From positions 2,112,556-2,176,555 of the forward strand of contig NZ_CM001558.1 of assembly GCF_000281895.1 (NCBI RefSeq): a DNA stretch of 64,000 nt, given 5' to 3'. The DNA is from Pseudomonas fluorescens Q2-87. GTDB lineage: Bacteria > Pseudomonadota > Gammaproteobacteria > Pseudomonadales > Pseudomonadaceae. A program made the position numbers and the translations under genes. Below the pieces are notes generated by a model. That model was not told where the DNA came from. It did no database searches and saw only the letters and a list, made by a program, of their open reading frames with translations. Below, in pieces: positions 46,087-54,611 of this stretch. Each line of letters opens with the position of its first letter. Within the stretch, counting starts at the first letter, position 1.

Positions 46087-46452
46087 CTATTCCACAAGCT
46101 CGACATAATCAGATTCGCCACCGCCCTCCGCGCCGGACAACCAACCCCAGACGAAGTGGAGCGTGGTGCGGCCTGCTGGGTCAGCGCCCACCGTACCGCG
46201 CGACCAACCGGCAAGGATCTCACCGTCAGTGGTCAAGCATTGATAAAGAAGGTCGATGGTATCTGGGCCAGTCACACGACCAATCTGGGTTCCTATACGA
46301 ATCCGCCCGCCTTGGTAGTTGCCAGTAATGGCCTCTTCGTTGACGAAGTAATGAAAGACCGTGCCGGCACCCGATAGCCCCTGGGTATTGTTCGCTACAG
46401 TGAATCGGCGATTATTCAAGCGTTCCCCAAGTTGAGACAAAGCCGTTTCCAT
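46087..46452 (-). CDS. Small beta-rich protein, family commonly annotated as n-acetylglutamate synthase
   Basis: A 121-residue beta-strand-rich protein with FTVANNTQGLSGAGTVFHYFV, GNYQGGRIRIGTQIGRV and LHFVWGWLSGAEGGGESDYVELVE. Short proteins with this pattern are routinely labelled n-acetylglutamate synthase in databases, but it has no GNAT or ArgJ motif, and I see no support for that reaction. It is more likely a lipocalin/calycin-like binding protein. Read in the same direction as the PhyH-type gene. Confidence 0.7.
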   Translation of the reverse strand: METALSQLGERLNNRRFTVANNTQGLSGAGTVFHYFVNEEAITGNYQGGRIRIGTQIGRVTGPDTIDLLYQCLTTDGEILAGWSRGTVGADPAGRTTLHFVWGWLSGAEGGGESDYVELVE

Positions 46453-46552
46453 CCGTTGCGTCCTTTGAATAGTCCATTGCGTAGCTGCGCACCTTAAACC
46501 ATTTTTCCAAGCCTGATGGCACGGTCATGACAGACAGACCACCCAAGGAATG

Positions 46553-47230
46553 CTAACCCCCAAAATCAAAACCCAAAGGCTCGAACCGCTCGCTCGTGTC
46601 CATGCGAATATTTCTCAAGCTCACGGTTTCCAAATGCGACGCGTACAACGACTCCGAAAAATAGCTGATCAGAATGGAGCGTCGGCGAGCGCCCATCGTA
46701 TTCAGGCTACCCGCATGGACCAAATCGACATCGAACACCAGGATGTCACCGGCACAGCCTGCAAGTTGTACGGTCCGTGACTCGTCATTGAAGTCCAATG
46801 GCGCGGCTCCCGCTTCGGGGCGATGGCTGCCGGGAACGAGACGGGTCGCGCCGTTTCCAGGGCCATAATCGTCGAAAAAAGCCAGGGCAATCGCGATGTC
46901 GCCTGGCCGTTGCGCCGATAAGTCGCGGTGCAGTTGCTGGTGGCCGCCACCGGCAAGAGGCTCGCGGCCCTCCACCTGTGAGAGGAAAAACCGCTCGGCG
47001 ATCAATTCTCCTGCCACCGCCAGCACCTGAGGCAGACGGCACACCGCTTGAACTCGCGCATCGTCGTCCAGCATCGAATGACGCCAGTCCATGCCACGCG
47101 GCACGGGCCATTGATCCGACGGCCTTACGCCGGCATCGAACATGGCCCGAAGATCGTCCAACCACTCGGCTGGGATCGCGCCACGGAGCAGGGCGTAGCC
47201 ATCTCGATGGAGTTGCTCGCGGCCAGTCAT
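46553..47230 (-). CDS. Phytanoyl-CoA dioxygenase (PhyH) family protein
   Basis: A 225-residue 2-oxoglutarate/Fe(II) oxygenase-like protein. The iron triad is visible as H-x-D in QQLHRDLSAQ near residue 100 and the distal His in DLVHAGSLN near 172, followed by RRRSILISYF with the 2-oxoglutarate-binding Arg. Bacterial members hydroxylate diverse small molecules and often work in biosynthetic clusters; no substrate can be assigned. GAGGAA precedes the ATG. Confidence 0.85.
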   Translation of the reverse strand: MTGREQLHRDGYALLRGAIPAEWLDDLRAMFDAGVRPSDQWPVPRGMDWRHSMLDDDARVQAVCRLPQVLAVAGELIAERFFLSQVEGREPLAGGGHQQLHRDLSAQRPGDIAIALAFFDDYGPGNGATRLVPGSHRPEAGAAPLDFNDESRTVQLAGCAGDILVFDVDLVHAGSLNTMGARRRSILISYFSESLYASHLETVSLRNIRMDTSERFEPLGFDFGG

Positions 47231-47514
47231 GATTCCTCAACTTCCTTGTGTGGGTGTTGGGAAGGTTAGTGTTCAAACCAAAGGAAGGCCACCAGGCAGA
47301 TGGGGCGCCCAATTCATGAGGGCTCTAATGGACCGAACAGGCGTCAAGTCATGGCTGAATATGATTGCTGCTCGGTGGTTAAGCTAAGGTCTACTGGGGA
47401 AACGGTATGGCCAGGCTCGATCGCTTGAATGCTGTTAAATGTGAGGGTGTTTGGGCAGTTGTCTCGGTTGGCCTGACTTCCACTCTCCTACACATCAAGT
47501 ACGTGGGGAACACC

Positions 47515-48300
47515 ATGTTGAATACTGGGTTGAGAGGACACGTGGCACTTATCAGTGGTGCCGGAAGTGAAGTTGGGATTGGTATGGCAATTGCTCGCAG
47601 GCTAGGTGCATCTGGGGCGAGGCTGATCGTCACGGCCAGCAGTAACCGCATCGCTGATCGAGTCAGCGAGCTACGCGCCGAAGGGTTTGAAGTTGAAGGC
47701 CGCCCAACTGACCTCACCGATGAAACTCAGGTGCGCGAATTCGGCAAGTGGGCAGAGTCGGTCTGGGGGCAGGTGGATATTCTGGTGAACAATGCGGGGA
47801 TGTCCATGCAAGGAAGCCCAGAGTCTTTCTCGGAACTGGCAGCGATGGATCTGCACGAGTGGAATCTTTCACTGGCTAGAAACCTGACTACGGCTTTTCT
47901 TCTAACCCGAGCCGTTCTGCCCGGTATGCAGGCGCGAAATTATGGGCGAATCGTCCACATCAGTTCCACCACAGGCACCCGGTGCAGCAATCCGGGCGAA
48001 GCCGCTTATAGCGCCGCCAAGGCCGCGATGGTTGGCATGAGCATGGGGCTTGCACTTGAAGTGGCTAAGCAAGGAATTACCGTAAACAGCGTCGCTCCCG
48101 GCTGGATTACGACCGGCTCAACCTCACCCATTGAAGCCGAGGCTGGGCGCTTCACCCCAATGGGTCGGGCAGGCAGCCCCCGTGAAGTGGCAGCGGCGGT
48201 TGCGTTCCTGGCGTCTCCAGAATCCAGTTACATCACCGGTGAAGTCATCGTCGTGGATGGTGGAAACTGTCTGGTCGAGAATAAATCCCCCCAAGCCTGA
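47515..48300 (+). CDS. Short-chain dehydrogenase/reductase
   Basis: A 261-residue classical [20 protein letters not shown] near residue 16 binds NAD(P), NNAG near 90 and the catalytic Ser/Tyr/Lys set appears as S-S-T-T-G-T ... Y-S-A-A-K near 143-165. The C-terminal GEVIVVDGG is typical of beta-ketoacyl reductase-like enzymes. The start at 47515 was chosen for its GGGGAA site; the upstream in-frame stretch is not SDR-like. Substrate unknown. Confidence 0.87.
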   Translation: MLNTGLRGHVALISGAGSEVGIGMAIARRLGASGARLIVTASSNRIADRVSELRAEGFEVEGRPTDLTDETQVREFGKWAESVWGQVDILVNNAGMSMQGSPESFSELAAMDLHEWNLSLARNLTTAFLLTRAVLPGMQARNYGRIVHISSTTGTRCSNPGEAAYSAAKAAMVGMSMGLALEVAKQGITVNSVAPGWITTGSTSPIEAEAGRFTPMGRAGSPREVAAAVAFLASPESSYITGEVIVVDGGNCLVENKSPQA

Positions 48301-48387
48301 AATTGACGTTTGTTCTTATCGAAGGTTGTAAACCGGCCACAAGGCTGGGAGGCTGGCGTCAGGTTTTTATCATAGGGACATGCTGAA

Positions 48388-49128
48388 ATGAGAACACGAA
48401 AAATCCTGGTTACAGGTGCTGCTGGCAAGATCGGCAGCGCTTTTTGGGCAGCGCAAGACGACAAGTCGGATTTGCGTTTAGCCGATATAGACGTAACAAC
48501 ACTTCCTGACGCTGCACAGCGTGTCTCTCTCGATATCAGGGATCCAGGCAGTTGCCTTGAGGCTTGCGAAGGCATACACACCGTGATTCATCTAGCGGCT
48601 GACCCTAACCCGGACGCCGATTTCATGGCCTCGCTGCTCCCAGTGAATATCGTGGGCACTTACAACATGTTATTCGCCGCAAAGGCACAAGGTTGCAAGC
48701 GTTTCATATTTGCAAGCAGTGCCCAGGTTATCGAAGGATACCCAACGGATGTGCAGATACAGGAATGTATGCCACCTAAACCAGGCAACCTTTACGGGGT
48801 CAGCAAAGCGTTTGGCGAGGCTCTGGCTTCGATGTATGCAAACGATGGTCACATGACAACCATCGCCGTCCGTATTGCCAATGTCGCTGAATTTCAACAA
48901 GGTGAAAGCCACAGCCCCAGGGACGTAGCTGCTTTTATCAGCTTTAGGGATGTTGTCGCACTGCTTGAAAGTTGCGTTGACGCCGAGCTAAGCGGATTCC
49001 ATGTTATCCACGGGGTCTCAGATAACAGGTATAAGCGCCTCTCGATTGATAAAAGCAGAAAAATTGTTGGGTACGCCCCCACTGATGATGGGTTTGAGAT
49101 TTTGGAAGGACGCGTGCGGTCAGATTGA
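48388..49128 (+). CDS. NAD-dependent epimerase/dehydratase family protein (uronate-dehydrogenase-like)
   Basis: A 246-residue extended SDR with ILVTGAAGKIGSAFWAAQ at the N-terminus, HLAADPNPDADF near 67, the IFASSAQVIEGYPTD region near 106 and the catalytic Y-G-V-S-K near 130-134. The size and D-P-N-P motif resemble uronate dehydrogenases, but the call is not certain. Composition is AT-richer than in the left half of the window. Preceded by 87 bases of gap after an SDR gene. Confidence 0.8.
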   Translation: MRTRKILVTGAAGKIGSAFWAAQDDKSDLRLADIDVTTLPDAAQRVSLDIRDPGSCLEACEGIHTVIHLAADPNPDADFMASLLPVNIVGTYNMLFAAKAQGCKRFIFASSAQVIEGYPTDVQIQECMPPKPGNLYGVSKAFGEALASMYANDGHMTTIAVRIANVAEFQQGESHSPRDVAAFISFRDVVALLESCVDAELSGFHVIHGVSDNRYKRLSIDKSRKIVGYAPTDDGFEILEGRVRSD

Positions 49129-49195
49129 ATGCATTTAGAGCCTCCCAATCCGAGATAACCTGCGAGCTTTCCCATAAACGACATTGGATACGGTT

Positions 49196-49828
49196 ATGAA
49201 AAGCTCTTTGAGGACGCTCGGAGCTGGCCTCGCCAACAGTATGGTGATTCCCGCCGCTTGGTTGTCGGGACTTGTGACGATGGCATTCTTGTGGGGCTTC
49301 ATAACGTATTGGCCCCAAGAGCTTACCGTCGAAGGCCGCCAACTTTTCCTGGCTTCCGTTTCGATTTTTTGTGTCGCCATATGGCACCTGATACGGCGCA
49401 AGCGACGATCAAAAGCGCTTGTTACATCCATCAACCTAAAGGAAGGACTGAGCCTTGACCATACTCAGCGGCTCGGCTATCCAGGCCCGGTCTTTTTCGT
49501 CTTTGACCTTTCCAACAAGAAACTCGCTCAGTGCCAAAGCGCCACTGGCGACTATCAAATTCGAGACTTTTCGTGGGTAACAGGCTGGCAGTATGAGTGG
49601 AAACAGATTGATACCAGGGTGACGGGCGGCGTTATTCGAGTAGTCGATGGGGCAGGCATGAGCGTTCCAGCTGACGCGCTTTACCGTAAATTCATAAAAT
49701 TCACGCTGGTCCTGACGGTTGCCGATACAAGTCATCCTCTCCTGCGTTTTCCAATGAACCGGAGCGCAGCTGAAGAGTGGTGCGCCCGGTGTAATGTACT
49801 TTTCAACCGCCCGAATTCAAAGGATTGA
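49196..49828 (+). CDS. Membrane-anchored protein of unknown function
   Basis: A 210-residue protein with two transmembrane helices near residues 14-40 and 45-65, ending in a basic cluster (IRRKRRSK), and a soluble C-terminal domain of about 140 residues. The domain has FFVFDLSNKKLAQCQ and an actin-binding-like tryptophan patch (FSWVTGWQYEWKQ), but no family was recognised. It ends four bases before a NIPSNAP-type gene start, suggesting coupling. Confidence 0.6.
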   Translation: MKSSLRTLGAGLANSMVIPAAWLSGLVTMAFLWGFITYWPQELTVEGRQLFLASVSIFCVAIWHLIRRKRRSKALVTSINLKEGLSLDHTQRLGYPGPVFFVFDLSNKKLAQCQSATGDYQIRDFSWVTGWQYEWKQIDTRVTGGVIRVVDGAGMSVPADALYRKFIKFTLVLTVADTSHPLLRFPMNRSAAEEWCARCNVLFNRPNSKD

Positions 49829-49832
49829 TCCC

Positions 49833-50138
49833 ATGATTACCTGCCACGTCAAATATGTCATCGACCCCTATCAGGTCGATGCGTTCGAACGCTACTCCCG
49901 CCAATGGATCAGACTGGTGACCCGCTTGGGCGGTCAGCATCACGGCTATTTCCTGCCCGCCGAAGGGGCCAACAATATTGCGTATTGCTTATTCAGTTTT
50001 GCCAACCTCGCCGATTACGAGCGATATAGGCAGGCGGCAGCACAAGATCAGGAATGTGTACGTTTAGTGGAAGAGGCGACTGAGTTGAAATTTATCTTGA
50101 GCTACGAAAGAAGCTTTATGCGCCCTTTGCTTGAATGA
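49833..50138 (+). CDS. NIPSNAP family protein
   Basis: A 101-residue ferredoxin-fold protein: MITCHVKYVIDPYQVDAFERYSRQW, then the GGQHHGYFLPAEGANNIAYCLFSF strand pair, and FILSYERSFMRP. Single NIPSNAP domains form dimeric alpha/beta barrels with unknown roles. The reading frame is open upstream but the ATG at 49833 has AAGGA and begins the domain. Starts closely after the membrane-protein gene. Confidence 0.75.
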   Translation: MITCHVKYVIDPYQVDAFERYSRQWIRLVTRLGGQHHGYFLPAEGANNIAYCLFSFANLADYERYRQAAAQDQECVRLVEEATELKFILSYERSFMRPLLE

Positions 50139-50165
50139 CTGGAGAGGCGATTTGTTATCCACTCG

Positions 50166-50523
50166 TCAACCCCAGCCACCGATAAACCAGGGACGCATAG
50201 ACCTGCCGCTATGCCCCTCATAGGTTGATTTTGTTCCAAGCCGCTCTCGGCAATAAAACAAGCTGAACACCGCTGGAATAATTAATAAGTTGAACAGCCA
50301 CATGCGTGCGTCGGCTGATTTCGAGGTGATCGTTGTAAGAAAGTTGATTAGCACTGCGCCGATGATCAGCAGGTTATAGGCGATATGACGACGTTTCGTT
50401 AAAGCAAAGCTTTCCCAGTCATAACTCAGCCACCCATGGGAAAATTTGTCACATGCAGGACATCTATGGGTTGGGCGGCAAGGAGTCTGCGATGTAACCA
50501 CAGCCAGGACAGCGGTATTTCAT
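50166..50523 (-). pseudogene. Frameshifted zinc-ribbon membrane protein gene
   Basis: The likely true start is ATG at 50523 behind AGAGGAAAAGG: it reads MKYRCPGCGYIADSLPPNP then a TAG at about 50464. The +1 frame continues as HRCPACDKFSHGW, then a long membrane segment (YNLLIIGAVLINFL, near 50340) and another, to a stop at 50166. Joining the two gives a C-x2-C...C-x2-C zinc ribbon followed by two helices, so one base in the run CCCAACCCAT appears inserted. Either a mutation or a sequencing error; the two parts would otherwise make no sense. Confidence 0.65.
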
Positions 50524-50721
50524 GGCCTTTTCCTCTGTCGTTAGCTAAATACGCCATCTCGCATTTTCGTCGCTCTAGAACGAGACTTATCAAGGGGCGC
50601 GCGACAAGGACGGCACGCAGGCTATGTAAGGAGGCTAGCAGGACACTGTCTATTTACCACTGGGCTGCCTACCCCAATGCCTCGGGTACGGCCCAAGGCA
50701 AGGAATAACCGGAAGTACGTC

Positions 50722-52707
50722 CTACACCCAGTCGTTAGCGACTCCAATCAATTGCACCACCTCGTCTTCCGGCGGCTCGGCGAAGATGATGTTCAAGTCA
50801 CGGTAACCGGAGTGATCCCCTACCAAGCTCAGCTCGAATCGAGCCCCAGATGCGTCGGCTTCGTAACTCTTCAAGTAGGTCAGGTTCTTGGCTTCGTTGA
50901 CAACCACGTCCAACGTGCCGTTGTAACCATTCCCCAGCCGGGTAAAGTCCAAGGCAGACAAATCGATGGCGTCTTCCCCGGCCGTATAGTCAATCAAGCG
51001 ATCAGTATGGTTTTCGGTGGCGGTGCGGTAGCTGTCGCTCAGTTCGTCAAAGCGGAACACATCGTTATTACCGCCACCCACCAATACGTCCCGGTCCGCT
51101 CCGCCAGCCAATACATCATTGCCCAGCGCTCCATAAAGGCGATCATCGCCCTCAAACCCTTCGATGGTTTCGCCTCGAGCATTGCCTTGTAAACGATCAG
51201 TCCCAACGGTGCCCATCAACCTGGCTTGCTGGAACAGGATGTTGGTTTCATTCAGGGTTTGGCTCAAGTCACCGTCGAAGACCAATTCGAAGCGCTCCCC
51301 ATCCGCGTTGGCATCGAAACTCTTGAGGTAGGTCCTCGTCCCGCTTTCATCGACTCGTATCGCAAGCGTGCCGTCATGTCCGTTGCCCAACCCGAGGAAG
51401 CCCAGGGAGGAGAGATCGATCGTATCAGTGCTGGGGTCGAAGTCGGTGATTCGGTCGCTATGAGCTTCGGTGGCAGTCCGGTAACTGTCGGTGACTGACT
51501 GATACCGGAACGTATCGGCCCCGGCGCCGCCCGTCAGCAGATCGCGACCTTGCTGGCCATCGAGCAGATCGTCACCGGCCCCGCCAACGATCGCATCGTC
51601 GAACGAGGCGGTACCTAGCAAAAAGTCGTCCTCGCGGCCACCGTCGAGATGGTAATAGCCGTCGTCGGGATTGCCGAAGCTGTGGTCCAGGCTACCGTCG
51701 GCGTTCAACTGAACCAAGGCGGCCAGATAGCCATCCGCGCGGGTGCCTTGGCTTCCGCCGATCAATAGCTTGCCGTCGGCCAGCACGATCATATCGGCTA
51801 CGGCGAAAGGCGCGCTTTCCGAGCCCCAACGTGCCTCACCCTGATCACCGAAACCGGTGTCGAGCGAGCCGTCGTCGTTGAGTCGGATGACGACCGCAAC
51901 TCCGCCCGAGGCACCGGCCAGCAGGATCTTGCCATCGTCCTGTATCACGAGGGCGTCGGCGTGAACCTTCAGGGCCAGGCTGCCCCCATTCGCAAAGCTG
52001 GTATCCAGCGTGCCGTCCGGGTTGAGGCGGGTCAGGGTGTCTCGCCCCGTGACCAATACCTTGCCGTCTCCCTGCAACGAAACGTCGATCGTGCCGCTGG
52101 GTTGAATGCCGATGGACTCAGGTAGGTGCAGGACCCCAGCCTCTGCGAAAGATGAGATCAAGGTCCCCGTCGCGTCGAAGCGGGCAATGTAGATCTCCCC
52201 AGAGGGATACGCAGCACTTGCGAAAAAGCTGCCGTCGCGTTGGACAGAGAACGATGCTTGCTGGCCTAAAGAGTCATTCCAGTAGAAGGGCACCAGCGCG
52301 GTGCCGTCGTTCCCAAAACTGGTATCGAGGCTGCCATCAGCCAAGGTACGACTGACGCCAGACACCCAGGCGTCGCCTACCTTCACATACTGCGCCACCA
52401 GATAGCCCCCTCCCGGCTGCACCGCGCCATTACCGCCGTCCTCGATATCGAGCGCCACAGGGAGCAAGGATTTACCGTCTCCACTGAAGTTGCGGTCCAG
52501 GCTACCGTCGGCATTGAACCGGACCAGACTGCCGGTGAAACCCGAATCCTCTTCGCCCCCTAGTCCCAGCCGACTGTAAGCGCCAAGCCAGACAGTGCCG
52601 TCCGGATCGACCGCGATACCGGCGACGTTGTCTGAGCCCCACAGTGTCGTGGCTACCATGCCTGTATGCCGAACAGCTGAAGCGGCGGTTGAAATACGCT
52701 GGCTCAT
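50722..52707 (-). CDS. RTX/delta-60 repeat protein (type I secretion-type)
   Basis: A 661-residue protein without a cleavable signal. Residues 1 to about 370 contain at least five delta-60 repeats of the form (G/A)-S-L-D-x-S-F-G-x, probably a beta-propeller. The C-terminal part has RTX calcium-binding nonapeptides (GGAGDDLLDG, EGDDRLYGALGNDVLAGG) interleaved with two copies of a serralysin-like C-terminal module (DSYRTATE...DRITDF and DSYRTATE...DRLIDY). The typical end signals export by a type I ABC system, but no such system is nearby. The start at 52707 has GGAGG. Confidence 0.85.
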   Translation of the reverse strand: MSQRISTAASAVRHTGMVATTLWGSDNVAGIAVDPDGTVWLGAYSRLGLGGEEDSGFTGSLVRFNADGSLDRNFSGDGKSLLPVALDIEDGGNGAVQPGGGYLVAQYVKVGDAWVSGVSRTLADGSLDTSFGNDGTALVPFYWNDSLGQQASFSVQRDGSFFASAAYPSGEIYIARFDATGTLISSFAEAGVLHLPESIGIQPSGTIDVSLQGDGKVLVTGRDTLTRLNPDGTLDTSFANGGSLALKVHADALVIQDDGKILLAGASGGVAVVIRLNDDGSLDTGFGDQGEARWGSESAPFAVADMIVLADGKLLIGGSQGTRADGYLAALVQLNADGSLDHSFGNPDDGYYHLDGGREDDFLLGTASFDDAIVGGAGDDLLDGQQGRDLLTGGAGADTFRYQSVTDSYRTATEAHSDRITDFDPSTDTIDLSSLGFLGLGNGHDGTLAIRVDESGTRTYLKSFDANADGERFELVFDGDLSQTLNETNILFQQARLMGTVGTDRLQGNARGETIEGFEGDDRLYGALGNDVLAGGADRDVLVGGGNNDVFRFDELSDSYRTATENHTDRLIDYTAGEDAIDLSALDFTRLGNGYNGTLDVVVNEAKNLTYLKSYEADASGARFELSLVGDHSGYRDLNIIFAEPPEDEVVQLIGVANDWV

Positions 52708-53005
52708 GTCTATGCCTCCAATGGCGATTTTGTCGCCAAAAACAATAGACACGGGGCAGTGGGGTTTCCAGTGACGAGACGACGGGAGGTTGTTGGATGG
52801 GCTTCTTGCTCTGCTGGGGATGCGACCAGTTTCCGGCGCCTGCGCAGAGGAATACGTGAAAAGGGGACAGATTTATTTGCTGGAAATAAATCCGTCCCGA
52901 ATGGCACTTATTTAACAGCTAACTAGCTGATACGACTGCGAGAATCAGGTTTCCATTGGGTCGAAGAATTTTTACGCCACGCCCGAGCCAATCCAGCCGA
53001 ACGCC
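52708..53005. other. Gap of 298 bases between the RTX and TetR genes
   Basis: Both genes run on the minus strand, so this contains the RTX promoter and the 3' flank of the TetR gene. The only clear structure is the stem-loop at 52863-52898. The reading frame is open through 52710-52907 on the minus strand but has no recognisable content. Confidence 0.5.
52863..52898. repeat. Stem-loop repeat GGGGACAGATTTATTT
   Basis: GGGGACAGATTTATTT and AAATAAATCCGTCCCG form a 16-bp arm with two mismatches and a 5-base loop. The phrase GGGGACAGATTTATTT is a known companion of REP-associated IS200-like (RAYT) transposases in gammaproteobacteria; no transposase gene is near here. Confidence 0.55.
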
Positions 53006-53629
53006 TCATTGCTTTTCTGAAGACTTACGCACCTTGGCGACGCCGTCATTGGAAGGCCATGTTGCCAAAGTCTGGTCAACGACCAACTCCAAGACATCGC
53101 TGCTAAAACCGGCCTTGGCCTGGACAGCCATGCCGTGGAGCACCGCCAGCAAGTAGACGGCCAGCGCAGCGCTATTGGCTGTTTGTGGCAAGTCGGCTTC
53201 AAGCTTCGCGCGTTCGAAGCGCTCGCGTAATGACGCTTCACCGTTGGCTCGTGCATCTATCAGGGCCTGACGAACGGGCTCAGCATCGTCGGAGCCAGCC
53301 AGGACTCCATGAATGCCCAAGCACCCTAGGTGATCCGGAAACCGCGTATTCAACTCCACCGTTCTGCGCAGTATGTGTTCGACCACATCCCGTGAAGTCG
53401 GGAGATCCATCGCTGCCTGAAAGAAATCCAGGTAGTGCGTGTAGTAATGATCGAGCGCCCGCAGAAACAGGGCCTGCTTGTTGCCAAAGGCCGAGTAGAG
53501 ACCAGGACGTTCAACGCCCGTTGCTTGCGTAAGGTCGGTATACGACGCGCCTTCGTACCCTTTGCGCCAGAAGACGGAAAGGGCGGCATCCAGCACCGCA
53601 TCAAGATCGAATTCGCGATGTCGCCCCAT
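53006..53629 (-). CDS. TetR family transcriptional regulator
   Basis: A 207-residue regulator with a TetR DNA-binding domain (FDLDAVLDAALSVFWRKGYEGASYTDLTQATGV, residues 6-38, recognition helix YTDLTQATGVERPGLYSAFGNK). The C-terminal ligand domain is not assigned. Divergent from an SDR gene at 53782; a palindromic operator candidate lies between. It probably represses the SDR gene and itself, responding to the SDR substrate. Confidence 0.9.
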   Translation of the reverse strand: MGRHREFDLDAVLDAALSVFWRKGYEGASYTDLTQATGVERPGLYSAFGNKQALFLRALDHYYTHYLDFFQAAMDLPTSRDVVEHILRRTVELNTRFPDHLGCLGIHGVLAGSDDAEPVRQALIDARANGEASLRERFERAKLEADLPQTANSAALAVYLLAVLHGMAVQAKAGFSSDVLELVVDQTLATWPSNDGVAKVRKSSEKQ

Positions 53630-53672
53630 CAGTTGGCCTCGGCTTTTTTCATAACGACCGATATTAAATACG

Positions 53673-53712
53673 TTGACAGCCTGTGTAAACTCAAATTAAC
53701 TAACGATCGTTA
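53673..53712. promoter_or_regulatory. Promoter and TetR operator candidate
   Basis: TTGACA at 53673-53678 and TTAACT at 53696-53701 with 17-base spacing form a plausible promoter toward the SDR gene. The perfect palindrome TAACGATCGTTA (53701-53712) overlaps its -10 end. Related half sites ATAACGACCGATAT lie near 53651-53664. The site is centred between the TetR and SDR starts, as expected for autoregulation. Confidence 0.6.
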
Positions 53713-53781
53713 TCGTAATGGGCAGTATGGAAAATGTACGCCGCCCCGGTAGTGTTTCTTCACAGCAAAAGGTGGTCGCTC

Positions 53782-54540
53782 ATGCATCGTTCGTTGATCG
53801 GTAAGGTGGCACTTATTACAGGCGGTTCGCGAGGGCTAGGCGCAACCACGGCCATGGCACTGGCCGAACTGGGTGCTGATGTTGCAATCAGCTATGTGGC
53901 GTCTGCTGAAAAAGCAGCAGAGGTCGTCAGGCAGTTACAAGCTAAAGGCGTACGCGCGCTGGCTATCAAGAGTGATCAGGCGGACATGGCCTCGGCCAAA
54001 CCGATGGTCGACGCCGTAATTGCTCATTTCGGGCGCCTGGACATCTTGGTCAACAACGCAGCGATCGCTGTACAGGGCAAGACCGTTGACGCTCCGGATC
54101 TCGATACTGTGAATCTGGATCGTCAGTGGCAGATCAATGTCATGGGAACCATAGCAACTACACGCGCGGCGGCACCGTTGCTGACTGACGGTGGACGGAT
54201 CATCTTCATCGGTTCTCTGTTAGGTGGCCACGTTCCGTTCGCCGGTGCTGCCGATTACGCAGGCACCAAAGCGGCCATCGCCGGGTACGCCAAGGGCGTG
54301 GCGCGTGATCTGGGCCCTCGCAACATTACCTCCAACGTGGTCCAGCCCGGCGTGATGCCCACCGACATGGCGGCTGAAGTGCTCGGAGAGGGGGCTCCCG
54401 ACGCGCTGTTGGACTTGCACGCCATTCGCCGGATTGCCTCGCTTGAAGAGGTCGCCGCCTTGGTGTGTTTCTTGGCCGGCCCAAACGGGGCGTACATCAC
54501 CGGGGGTGTGATCGACATTGCCGGCGGTTTGAGCATCTGA
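53782..54540 (+). CDS. Short-chain dehydrogenase/reductase
   Basis: A 252-residue SDR with GGSRGLGATTAMALAELGAD near residue 13, NNAAIAV near 90, the catalytic Ser in FIGSLLGG and Tyr-x3-Lys in DYAGTKAAIAGYAK near 152. The final GGVIDIAGGLS is typical of 3-oxoacyl-ACP reductase-like SDRs. AAGGTGG precedes the ATG. Divergent from the TetR gene, its likely regulator, and followed by another SDR 71 bases on. Confidence 0.9.
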   Translation: MHRSLIGKVALITGGSRGLGATTAMALAELGADVAISYVASAEKAAEVVRQLQAKGVRALAIKSDQADMASAKPMVDAVIAHFGRLDILVNNAAIAVQGKTVDAPDLDTVNLDRQWQINVMGTIATTRAAAPLLTDGGRIIFIGSLLGGHVPFAGAADYAGTKAAIAGYAKGVARDLGPRNITSNVVQPGVMPTDMAAEVLGEGAPDALLDLHAIRRIASLEEVAALVCFLAGPNGAYITGGVIDIAGGLSI

Positions 54541-54611
54541 ACCCAGCAACGGGGCGCCGTCTTTCGGGCAAAGCGCAACGTATCTTCCAATGAGCTTTAC
54601 GGAACTCCACC

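Noticed and set aside
46087..46452. N-acetylglutamate synthase activity for the 121-residue protein
   Set aside because: The name is common for this family in databases, but there is no GNAT or ArgJ motif; I keep only the family resemblance.
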